The notes under the pieces were generated by a model. That model did not search any database. It was not told where the DNA came from and saw only the letters and a program-made list of their open reading frames with translations. Shown piece after piece: positions 1 to 6,114 of a stretch of DNA of 12,972 nucleotides (the stretch's first letter is position 1; every line of letters starts with the position of its first letter). This stretch comes from Candidatus Nitrosocosmicus sp. (GTDB lineage: Archaea > Thermoproteota > Nitrososphaeria > Nitrososphaerales > Nitrososphaeraceae), in contig JAKDMR010000027.1 in the NCBI GenBank assembly GCA_030452275.1, positions 1 to 12,972 on the forward strand, given 5' to 3'. Position numbers and translations under genes: made by a program.

Positions 1-42
1 TAAGGCAAAATATTAACTTATTTATTTAGATAATTTCCGATA

Positions 43-70
43 TATTTATATGTAAGGAAAGATATAAATA
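43..70. promoter_or_regulatory. Perfect 9-bp inverted repeat covering the TFB promoter TATA box
   Basis: TATTTATAT at 43-51 and ATATAAATA at 62-70 are exact reverse complements separated by 10 bp. The right arm is a good archaeal TATA box for the plus-strand TFB gene: its centre near 66 predicts a transcript start near 92 and a leader of about 17 nt before the TTG at 109. The left arm could be a TATA box for a minus-strand transcript leaving the window, or the two arms could form an operator. The symmetry is seen directly; its function is inferred. Confidence 0.5.
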
Positions 71-97
71 CATGTGGAATTAGTTTATAAGTTTTAT

Positions 98-103
98 GGT
101 GAT
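98..103 (+). promoter_or_regulatory. Shine-Dalgarno GGTGAT that decides the TFB start
   Basis: GGTGAT matches the anti-Shine-Dalgarno end of archaeal 16S rRNA. It lies 5 nt before the TTG at 109 and is too far from the later in-frame ATG at 127 (23 nt). This supports TTG 109 as the start and implies a leadered mRNA, unlike most genes in this window. Confidence 0.6.
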
Positions 104-108
104 AACTA

Positions 109-1023
109 TTGGTAAAAGATATTTCTATGTTTGGTGACCGGTGTCCACGATGTGGCAAGGGTCCAATGGTTACAGATAATTCAACTGGGGAAATGTTTTG
201 CGGCAATTGCGGTTTTGTAGTTACAGAAAGGATAGAGGAAACCGGACCAGAATGGAGAGCATTTTCCAAAGAAGAACACGAGGATAGAAGCAGAGCAGGT
301 GTACCCACCTCTTTGGCTATGCATGATATGGGCTTAGCTACGATTATTGGACCAGTGGATAAGGATGCATCTGGTAAACCACTTTCTGCATCTATGAAAA
401 GCACCATTGAAAGATTAAGAACATGGGATAGCAGGAGTCAAGTACATGAACCTGTTGACAGGAATTTTAGGCAAGCGTTCAGTGAATTAGACAGATTAAA
501 AGATAAATTAGCAGTGGGTGATGCAGTGATTGAAAAAGCTGCTTATGTCTATAGAAAGGCTTTAGAAAAGGGTTTGGTGAGAGGGAGATCCATATCAGCA
601 CTAGTTGCAGCTGCCCTCTATGCTGCATGTAGGGATACAGAAACACCTAGAACCTTAAAAGATGTTGCCAATGCCAGTAATATAAAAAAGAAGGACGTTG
701 CAAGGTGCTATAGATTACTGATAAGAGAATTGGATCTTAAAATGCCAGTGGTTGATCCGGTAAAATGTGTTGCAAGGATCGCAAGCAAGGCCGGCCTTAC
801 TGAAAAAACCAAGAGAAAAGCTTTAGAAATCCTAAAGAAGGCAGAAGAAGGCAAGATATCCGCGGGCAAGGATCCAATGGGATTAGCAGCTGCAGCACTG
901 TATGTAGCTTGTGTAATGAATGGTGAAAATAAAACTCAAAAAGATGTGGCAGAAGCGGCCGGTGTTACTGAGGTCACTATTCGAAATAGGTATAAAGGGC
1001 TCAAAACTCACTTGAAATTGTGA
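109..1023 (+). CDS. tfb: Transcription initiation factor B (TFB, TFIIB homologue)
   Basis: TFB bridges TBP bound at the TATA box and RNA polymerase, and it fixes the direction and start site of archaeal transcription. The 304-residue protein has the full family layout. An N-terminal zinc ribbon uses C12, C15, C31 and C34 (CPRC and CGNC). It is followed by the conserved B-reader/linker stretch with ETGPEWRAF at about 44-52. Two cyclin-like repeats span about 115-205 and 210-304, both containing the A-A-A-L-Y-x-A-C type helix seen near residues 168-174 and 264-270. The C-terminal repeat includes a helix-turn-helix (TQKDVAEAAGVTEVTIRNRY) that would contact the BRE. The start is a TTG with a well-spaced GGTGAT. 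An ATG at 127 would remove six residues before the ribbon. Nitrososphaeria usually encode several TFB paralogues, and which one this is cannot be told here. It converges with the CPBP gene, with only 6 bp between stops. Confidence 0.97.
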   Translation: MVKDISMFGDRCPRCGKGPMVTDNSTGEMFCGNCGFVVTERIEETGPEWRAFSKEEHEDRSRAGVPTSLAMHDMGLATIIGPVDKDASGKPLSASMKSTIERLRTWDSRSQVHEPVDRNFRQAFSELDRLKDKLAVGDAVIEKAAYVYRKALEKGLVRGRSISALVAAALYAACRDTETPRTLKDVANASNIKKKDVARCYRLLIRELDLKMPVVDPVKCVARIASKAGLTEKTKRKALEILKKAEEGKISAGKDPMGLAAAALYVACVMNGENKTQKDVAEAAGVTEVTIRNRYKGLKTHLKL

Positions 1024-1029
1024 AAAAAT

Positions 1030-2040
1030 TCACATTTCTAATTTTTTCAAATATTTTTTAATTAATTGCTCGAAAAGTCTACATAAAAATATGACTCCCA
1101 TCGCTATGAAAACCACTGATATTATAGCCAAGAAAATATTGTCGGATTCAGTGTTCCATGGACTTTGAAACAAAAAGTATCCAAAAATACTGTACGCAAA
1201 AAATACAAAATTAGAAATCCAGTGGAATGTTATAGCTGAAGAAAGACTGTACCTGTAATACAGCCAAGCTATTATAACGCCCCCCAACCCAGCTTGGGTT
1301 ATTTTTCCAATTTCATAGCCACCTCCGAATAAAACATGAGATAACCCAAAAGCGAGTGAATTCAATGCAATAATTATTGCTATTGCTATAGTAGTGTATT
1401 TTCCTTTTTTATATGAGATATTCTTATATGGATGATAAAGTGTTGAAAGGAATAAACCTTTACCAAATGGAATGAATAATAGGAATAAAGGTATCCCTAA
1501 AAGGAGAACTCTAAAGAATATTTCTTCATTAAGAGGGGCTGCGGACAAATAAAAAAATGACAATAACGGGTTAGCCGTTAATGGATTCCCTAACTTTACA
1601 CCAAGTAACTGTTGTATGATATCAATCAAGATTGAGAGTACAAAATAGCCTGAAAACCAAGAAATAGTTATAGTAAGATAATTATCACGCTGGATTTTGA
1701 TCCTCGCAAGCCCGAACATTTGGAATGGCTTTTTCACTGACGATAAGTGAAGGACTGAAAGAGGTTTTAGAAAACAAAACAGGTAGCATGCTAAGTAAAC
1801 AGTCCAAAAAAACATAAAGGAAATTCCCAGGTTGAAACTTATTGAACTAAGTCCAAAAATGCCAAATATCAAAAAATCAAGAGGAACATCGCTAAACCAA
1901 TGAACCTCTTCACCAATGTTAGTAAAAAAAACTAAAAAGACTCCTATAAGAAAAGAAAAAGCCGTTACCAGAATAACGATAACGAGTAGTATATTTTCAA
2001 TGTATATTAAAACTTTATTCAGAGATGATTTATTTAACAA
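1030..2040 (-). CDS. CPBP-family intramembrane metalloprotease (CAAX-protease/bacteriocin-processing family)
   Basis: This 336-residue polytopic membrane protein has about eight hydrophobic segments. The three motifs of the CPBP/ABI family appear in order in the C-terminal half. They are NEEIFFR (E172, E173, R177), FGLSH (H235) and HWISN (H273, N277). In this family the Glu and His residues face into the membrane and hold a catalytic metal, and known members cleave prenylated or hydrophobic peptides. No substrate can be named here. The start is taken as TTG at 2038-2040 because no ATG or GTG occurs nearby, and it lies 24 bp after the aIF1 stop. A TATA-like TTTATAAA sits just upstream at about 2054-2062, but it is too close for a standard leaderless start. 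Co-transcription with aIF1 is therefore also possible. The N-terminal third (residues 1-110) is hydrophobic and not diagnostic. All key residues are present, so the enzyme is probably active. Confidence 0.85.
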   Translation of the reverse strand: MLNKSSLNKVLIYIENILLVIVILVTAFSFLIGVFLVFFTNIGEEVHWFSDVPLDFLIFGIFGLSSISFNLGISFMFFWTVYLACYLFCFLKPLSVLHLSSVKKPFQMFGLARIKIQRDNYLTITISWFSGYFVLSILIDIIQQLLGVKLGNPLTANPLLSFFYLSAAPLNEEIFFRVLLLGIPLFLLFIPFGKGLFLSTLYHPYKNISYKKGKYTTIAIAIIIALNSLAFGLSHVLFGGGYEIGKITQAGLGGVIIAWLYYRYSLSSAITFHWISNFVFFAYSIFGYFLFQSPWNTESDNIFLAIISVVFIAMGVIFLCRLFEQLIKKYLKKLEM

Positions 2041-2064
2041 AAGTCTTTTCTTAAATTTATAAAT

Positions 2065-2373
2065 CTACATTACTTCTATAGAAGCTTCGTTAAAACCCTT
2101 TATTACTAAATAATTTTTGACAATATCTCTATGATCACCTTGCAAAAGGATAAAACCGTCTTTTGCTGTACCACCGCATGCCAACCTGCTTTTCAGCTCC
2201 TTAACAATTGTGTGAATGTCATTAATTTTTGGATCCAATCCCTCAATCATTGTAGTTGTTTTAGAAAATCGTCTGGTTTCCAATCTTACGACAATTCGAG
2301 TATCTTCTTTATCTAACTCTCCGCATGCACATAAATCGTCAGGAAGGCCACATTTTTTGCATATTACAGCCAT
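2065..2373 (-). CDS. Translation initiation factor aIF1 (SUI1/eIF1 family)
   Basis: aIF1 binds the 30S subunit near the P site and enforces accurate start-codon selection. The 102-residue protein has the archaeal form. A short N-terminal Cys cluster (CKKCGLPDDLCAC, C6, C9, C15 and C17) precedes the SUI1 fold. The signature ACGGTAKDG at about 65-73 is followed by LQGDHRD at about 77-83. The length and both motifs match archaeal SUI1 proteins. The start is ATG at 2371-2373. A TATA-like TTAATAA at about 2400-2408 gives a transcript start only a few nucleotides before the ATG. An inverted repeat lies between them (2379-2396). The CPBP protease follows 24 bp downstream on the same strand and may share its transcript. 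Accurate initiation matters in this genome because TTG and GTG starts and leaderless mRNAs appear common. Confidence 0.96.
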   Translation of the reverse strand: MAVICKKCGLPDDLCACGELDKEDTRIVVRLETRRFSKTTTMIEGLDPKINDIHTIVKELKSRLACGGTAKDGFILLQGDHRDIVKNYLVIKGFNEASIEVM

Positions 2374-2378
2374 CTATT

Positions 2379-2396
2379 ATTGGTTCATATACCAAT
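2379..2396. promoter_or_regulatory. 6-bp inverted repeat in the aIF1 promoter
   Basis: ATTGGT (2379-2384) and ACCAAT (2391-2396) are perfect reverse complements around a 6-bp AT-rich spacer. The element lies between the likely TATA box and the ATG of aIF1, where a bound repressor would block initiation. The repeat is visible; an operator role is inferred, and a match this short can occur by chance. Confidence 0.3.
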
Positions 2397-2689
2397 TTCC
2401 TCTTATTAAGCCTTCCTTAGCCATTAATTTCTTCGACTGTTAATGATCATAACTTGGACAACCGTCTTGAAATAGTAGAGGATTTAACATGTATCACAAT
2501 ATTTCGAAGTTAATATTAGAATTTCGTGAATACCTCAATCTCTCAGAAAGTGTAAAAAGATCAATTTTGACAAGAAATTTTCTTATTTGATTTCCAAAAA
2601 TTATTGTAAACTTATCAGCAATTCTGAAAACCTGAGATTCAGCTGGTATCTAATTTGAGAGAATTGGTACAAATATGATTGTGGAAGAA
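2397..2689. other. Gene-free divergent intergenic region
   Basis: About 300 bp between aIF1 (minus) and the helicase (plus). The only open frames are short and overlap aIF1 or lack any recognisable feature. I see promoter signals at both ends and no tRNA, C/D-box pattern or strong hairpin in between. Confidence 0.5.
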
Positions 2690-2698
2690 TTATATAAA
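2690..2698 (+). promoter_or_regulatory. TATA box of the helicase gene
   Basis: TTATATAAA is centred near 2694, about 24 bp before the ATG at 2718. That is the spacing of an archaeal leaderless mRNA. It argues for the ATG at 2718 over the in-frame TTG at 2679, which lies upstream of the TATA box. Confidence 0.6.
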
Positions 2699-2717
2699 AA
2701 AGGACACAAATGGTGAT

Positions 2718-4025
2718 ATGTCTCCTGCTATATCCTCACTCAAATTTCCCTTTGATCTAAAGCCAGATCAAGTGACGGCAGTAGAATCATGGATTAAGAA
2801 CGACTACCGAGGATCCATCATTTATTCAACCGGTACTGGTAAGACGGAAATAGCATTCGAGGCTGCAAGAAGAGCATGTTTAGAAGCCATGAGGAAAGCG
2901 CAAGTCAACAAAGAATTATCAAATCCTTTTAACATTTTATTTCTCGTTCCTCGGATTGTCCTTATCGAACAAAATGTTAACAGGCTCTTAAGATATAATA
3001 TTTCAAGAGAATATGTAGGCACTTATTATGGGGAGAGAAAAGATCAAAAAGAAATTACTATTTCTACCTATCAAAGCGCAATAAATAATTATACTTTGAT
3101 TGAAAAGGCAAAATTAGTCATTCTCGATGAAGTTCATTTATTAAGTAACACAGCCTTTTCTTTCAAGAAACTATTCAAAATAATTACGGCTGATCCGAAA
3201 AGAAAGATTTTAGGTCTAACCGCTACCATTAATGAGTTAGACCCAAAGTACAAGGAAATTATTGAAATAATTCCACCTGTAAGGAAATACCTTATCAAAG
3301 AAGCAGTAGATGACGGCAGGTTAGCAAAACCCGAAATCGTTTCTATCGAAGTAAGTCTTACAAGCGAAGAAAAAGATATGTACAAAAAAACCAGTGAATC
3401 CATTAGAAATATTTCTTACAAACTAAATGCTTATGATCCAGGCGTAATATCAAAGGTACTTTACCAAGGCGGAATGCGGTCAAAGTACGCAAAGGAATGG
3501 TTTAACCAGGTAAGGTTAAGAAAAGATTTACTTAATTCATCTAAACATAAATTAGAAAAAGCAGTTTCCATAATTGAAAAACATAATAATGAAAAGATAA
3601 TGGTTTTCAGTGAGACTATAGATTCGATCATAACGTTAAAGGAAACCCTTGAGAAGAAAAATATTAGATCTGAGATCATTCATTCAAAAATAAAGACCAA
3701 GGATCGAAAAAAGATCCTTGAAAAATGGGGAGAAGATTTTTATCCACTCTTATCCGTCCACACGTTGGAAATAGGTTTTGATATTCCTCAGGTCAGGATA
3801 GCCATAATTCTGTCTAACTCCTCCAACATTAATCAGATTGCCCAAAGAATAGGTAGAGTTATCAGGAAAACTGAAGAAAAGGACAGCGCGTGGATATATT
3901 TGATTTATGCAAAAGAGACTAGAGATAACAATATCCTGAGAATGGTAGACAAAGCGGTTGGAAAGAAAAGCAGTAAAATTATAAGAAAGGGAACAAAACA
4001 AACTAGAATCACGGATGAATTTTAA
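2718..4025 (+). CDS. SF2 DNA helicase, XPB/UvsW-like (DEVH box)
   Basis: This is a 435-residue ATP-dependent helicase or translocase. A Q-like motif (FDLKPDQ, about 12-18) precedes Walker A (STGTGKT, 37-43). Next come DEVH (137-140), LTAT (167-170), VFSE (about 296-299), the motif V region with LEIGFDIP (350-357), and motif VI QRIGRVIR (376-383). The helical stretch of about 215-285 between the two RecA domains resembles the thumb-like insertion of XPB-type enzymes. Archaeal XPB homologues act in DNA repair or unwinding, and relatives include T4 UvsW and restriction Res subunits. No nuclease or methylase domain or neighbour is present, so restriction is unlikely. No Bax1-type nuclease partner, found next to some archaeal xpb genes, lies adjacent. 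The ATG at 2718 is chosen because a TATA box lies 24 bp upstream. A TTG at 2679 would add 13 residues. The function is probably repair or recombination, but the subfamily is uncertain. Confidence 0.85.
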   Translation: MSPAISSLKFPFDLKPDQVTAVESWIKNDYRGSIIYSTGTGKTEIAFEAARRACLEAMRKAQVNKELSNPFNILFLVPRIVLIEQNVNRLLRYNISREYVGTYYGERKDQKEITISTYQSAINNYTLIEKAKLVILDEVHLLSNTAFSFKKLFKIITADPKRKILGLTATINELDPKYKEIIEIIPPVRKYLIKEAVDDGRLAKPEIVSIEVSLTSEEKDMYKKTSESIRNISYKLNAYDPGVISKVLYQGGMRSKYAKEWFNQVRLRKDLLNSSKHKLEKAVSIIEKHNNEKIMVFSETIDSIITLKETLEKKNIRSEIIHSKIKTKDRKKILEKWGEDFYPLLSVHTLEIGFDIPQVRIAIILSNSSNINQIAQRIGRVIRKTEEKDSAWIYLIYAKETRDNNILRMVDKAVGKKSSKIIRKGTKQTRITDEF

Positions 4026-4051
4026 ATTGAGTTAACGGGAAGAAAACAAAA

Positions 4052-4060
4052 GTTATATTT
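4052..4060 (+). promoter_or_regulatory. TATA-like element of the hydroxyacyl-CoA dehydrogenase gene
   Basis: GTTATATTT is centred about 27 bp before the ATG at 4083, fitting a leaderless transcript separate from the helicase that ends at 4025. Confidence 0.5.
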
Positions 4061-4082
4061 TGATACTAGCTTACCGCTGATT

Positions 4083-5222
4083 ATGACAATAAAAAATATA
4101 ACTGTTTTAGGTTCAGGTATTATGGGTCACGGAATTGCTCAAGTATCGGCAATGGCAGGTTACAAAGTAGTATTACGTGACATTGAACAAAAATTCCTGG
4201 ATAAGGCAATGGAGAAGATTAAATGGTCTCTACAAAAGCTTGCAGAAAAAAATAAGATTTCCAAAGAGGAAGTTGATATTTTTTATAATAATATTACCCC
4301 TCTGGTCGACCTTCAGATAGCGATACAGAGTGCTGATCTAATAATTGAGGCGGTTCCTGAAGATTTTAATCTAAAGAAAAAAGTATATCAAGAGTTAAAC
4401 AGTTTGGCAGAAAAGAACATTATTTTTGCATCAAATACTAGTACGTTACCCATAACAGAATTAAGTAGCCTAACCGACCGTCCGGATAAATTCATTGGTG
4501 TTCATTTTTTTAATCCCCCTCAATTGATGAAACTGGTTGAAGTGATTCCTGGTACTAAAACAGATTCCAAAGTAACACAAGAAATGACAAATTATATCGA
4601 TAAAATCAACAAACGCCCAGTAGTTTGTAACAAAGATGTATCGGGATTTATTGTCAATAGAGTCTTCATACCATTGGTACATGAGGCACTTTTTTCAATG
4701 GATAGAGATAATGCCTCTAAGGAGGTAATTGATTCTGCAGTTAAGTTCAAATTGGAATTTCCAATGGGAATTTTTGAACTTGCCGATTATACCGGTCTTG
4801 ATGTTATTTACAAAGCCTCTTATGAAATGAATTTAAGGGACAAATCAGTCCTTTTACCACATCCAAAAATTAAAGAGTTGTACGATAACCAAAACTTGGG
4901 TCAAAAATCTGGGAGAGGCTTCTATGAATATAAGGGTGACAATTATGAAAGGATTGGTCTCACTGCGGAAAAGGCATCAAAATATGATCCATACTCGATT
5001 TTAGGGGTCGCAGCTAATAATGCCTCATGGTTAATTGATAATCAGGTCTGCACTGTGGAGGATTTGAACGTTGCATTGAAGTTAGGTATGGGACTTAAGA
5101 TGGATATTTTTGATGTATTTAAAAAAATTGGGCCCAGTAACGTCATAAATAAATTACTAGAATTGGAATCAAAATACGGATCCTTTTATCACCCGAATCA
5201 ATATTTGTATTCCATAAAATAG
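4083..5222 (+). CDS. 3-hydroxyacyl-CoA dehydrogenase (NAD+), probably 3-hydroxybutyryl-CoA dehydrogenase of carbon fixation
   Basis: The enzyme oxidises (S)-3-hydroxyacyl-CoA to 3-oxoacyl-CoA with NAD+. The 379-residue protein opens with a Rossmann fold (GSGIMGHGIA, 10-19). An acidic D33 ends strand two, indicating NAD over NADP. Catalytic residues align with the family: S120 in SNTST, H141 in GVHFFNPP, E153 in LVEVIPG and N192 in GFIVNR. An HCDH C-terminal domain follows (about 185-285), and a second, degenerate copy of it fills about 305-379, as in archaeal forms. No enoyl-CoA hydratase domain is fused, unlike bacterial FadB or the fused Sulfolobales enzyme. In Nitrosopumilus the homologous stand-alone dehydrogenase is assigned to acetoacetyl-CoA formation in the 3-hydroxypropionate/4-hydroxybutyrate cycle, and the same role is inferred here. 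It has its own TATA box, 57 bp after the helicase. Confidence 0.93.
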   Translation: MTIKNITVLGSGIMGHGIAQVSAMAGYKVVLRDIEQKFLDKAMEKIKWSLQKLAEKNKISKEEVDIFYNNITPLVDLQIAIQSADLIIEAVPEDFNLKKKVYQELNSLAEKNIIFASNTSTLPITELSSLTDRPDKFIGVHFFNPPQLMKLVEVIPGTKTDSKVTQEMTNYIDKINKRPVVCNKDVSGFIVNRVFIPLVHEALFSMDRDNASKEVIDSAVKFKLEFPMGIFELADYTGLDVIYKASYEMNLRDKSVLLPHPKIKELYDNQNLGQKSGRGFYEYKGDNYERIGLTAEKASKYDPYSILGVAANNASWLIDNQVCTVEDLNVALKLGMGLKMDIFDVFKKIGPSNVINKLLELESKYGSFYHPNQYLYSIK

Positions 5223-5269
5223 TGATTTCACCTCGCTAATGATCTATTCATATTGCTGCATCATTTACA

Positions 5270-5290
5270 GTTGCTTTGATTAAATGCAAC
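5270..5290. terminator. Hairpin between convergent genes, possible bidirectional terminator
   Basis: GTTGCTTT (5270-5277) and AAATGCAAC (5282-5290) pair over 8 bp with one bulged T and a GATT loop. The hairpin sits in the 79-bp gap between two converging genes. Archaeal termination relies mainly on T-tracts, which are weak here, so a terminator role is only plausible. Confidence 0.3.
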
Positions 5291-5301
5291 ATATTCTCTC
5301 A

Positions 5302-5817
5302 TTAGTGTATGTAATTTTTTTTAAGTATGTATTCTACTGCGTCTATCGGAGACTTTGTTTTCTCAATCATGACTCTATTGCGTTCATCTAAGTATTTTCC
5401 CCCATAGATATCAGAAGTCCCACCACTATCAGAAATTGAAATCATTGGTTTTTTTGCCATATAACCTACGCAAAGCTCAATTAATGTTCCCACACCACCT
5501 CCTACTGAAATAAGACCATCAGAAGAATAAGCCACAATAAAATCCCTGGACAGTCCAATGCCAGTACATATTACTGCATCACAGTATTTGTTGGCACTTG
5601 AATAATCTTCTTGTGGAACTATCCCAATTGTGAAACCATCATTATCTTTAGCGCCTTTACAAGAGTGTTCCATTACTCCTCCTAAACCCCCACAAACCAA
5701 AATAGCATTTTTTCTTGCAATAAGACTGCCTACTTCGTAGGCCAATTCAAGCGTTTTTGATTTAATCGGAAAAGAGCCGCTATTGTATCCTATAACCCCT
5801 ATTTGCACTCGTTTCAA
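5302..5817 (-). CDS. TIGR00725/LOG-like nucleotide-binding family protein
   Basis: This 171-residue Rossmann-like protein belongs to the DprA/LOG superfamily. It begins with strand IGVIG (6-10), has CGGLGGVME at 42-50, and carries GGGVGTLIE at 106-114. The last corresponds to PGGxGTxxE of LOG cytokinin-activating phosphoribohydrolases, with the leading Pro replaced by Gly as is usual for the TIGR00725 branch. R91 in the SRD stretch before strand five also fits the fold. LOG enzymes cleave nucleoside 5'-monophosphates. TIGR00725 members mostly lack tested functions, so a nucleotide-ligand or hydrolase role is inferred only. The start is TTG at 5815-5817, since no ATG is available upstream in frame. 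A GTG three codons in is an alternative. A TATA-like TTATATTTAAA (minus strand, 5842-5852) lies about 30 bp upstream. The gene is divergent from secG. Confidence 0.8.
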   Translation of the reverse strand: MKRVQIGVIGYNSGSFPIKSKTLELAYEVGSLIARKNAILVCGGLGGVMEHSCKGAKDNDGFTIGIVPQEDYSSANKYCDAVICTGIGLSRDFIVAYSSDGLISVGGGVGTLIELCVGYMAKKPMISISDSGGTSDIYGGKYLDERNRVMIEKTKSPIDAVEYILKKNYIH

Positions 5818-5841
5818 ACTAATTAAGATAATTGATTGTCA

Positions 5842-5852
5842 TTTAAATATAA
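5842..5852 (-). promoter_or_regulatory. TATA box of the LOG-like gene
   Basis: Read on the minus strand this is TTATATTTAAA, centred about 30 bp before the TTG at 5817. It lies in the 110-bp divergent region shared with secG. The plus-strand TATA candidate for secG is the weaker TTTTAAAT at 5872-5879. Confidence 0.45.
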
Positions 5853-5927
5853 TTTACATTCCGATTCGCTGTTTTAAATTTTTTTAATACAGAAATGCTT
5901 TTATTTCCATTGTACGAATTTTTAAAT

Positions 5928-6098
5928 GTGAGTAAGAAGGCGAAGAAGAATGCACCTTTACCTGCATCAAGTGCAGGTCTATTAAGGTTTTTTGAAGATG
6001 AAACTAAAGGGATTAAGGTAAAGCCGGAAATTATATTAGGAATTGCAGGTGCTTTAATTGCCATTTCAATAGCAATAAAAATTTTGATTCCAGTCTAA
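5928..6098 (+). CDS. secG: Preprotein translocase subunit Sec61-beta (SecG-type)
   Basis: This is the small third subunit of the archaeal SecYEG/Sec61 protein-export channel. The 56-residue protein shows the family pattern. A basic N-terminus (SKKAKK) is followed by the conserved LPASSAGLLRFFEDE stretch (about 11-25), a short amphipathic link, and one C-terminal transmembrane helix (about 34-54) ending at the stop. The start is set at GTG 5928 because archaeal Sec61-beta proteins begin at this M/V-SKK position. An upstream in-frame ATG at 5895 would add 11 residues unlike the family. The DUF2070 membrane protein begins 16 bp after the stop on the same strand, suggesting one transcript. Small Sec61-beta genes are easily missed by gene callers because of their size and the GTG start. 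Confidence 0.92.
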   Translation: MSKKAKKNAPLPASSAGLLRFFEDETKGIKVKPEIILGIAGALIAISIAIKILIPV

Positions 6099-6114
6099 AT
6101 TTTTTTGACTATTA

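Noticed and set aside
18..407. 129-codon open frame on the minus strand at the left end
   Set aside because: It lies opposite the zinc ribbon and linker of TFB, shows no domain, and its C-terminal part reads through the TFB promoter.
2131..2443. Two plus-strand open frames opposite aIF1
   Set aside because: They overlap a complete aIF1 gene and have no recognisable content or promoter.
2718..4025. Helicase as part of a restriction or defence system
   Set aside because: No methylase, nuclease or other defence gene is adjacent. The neighbours are metabolic and housekeeping genes.
5895..5927. ATG at 5895 as the secG start
   Set aside because: It would add 11 residues not expected in Sec61-beta. 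The GTG at 5928 gives the usual SKK start.
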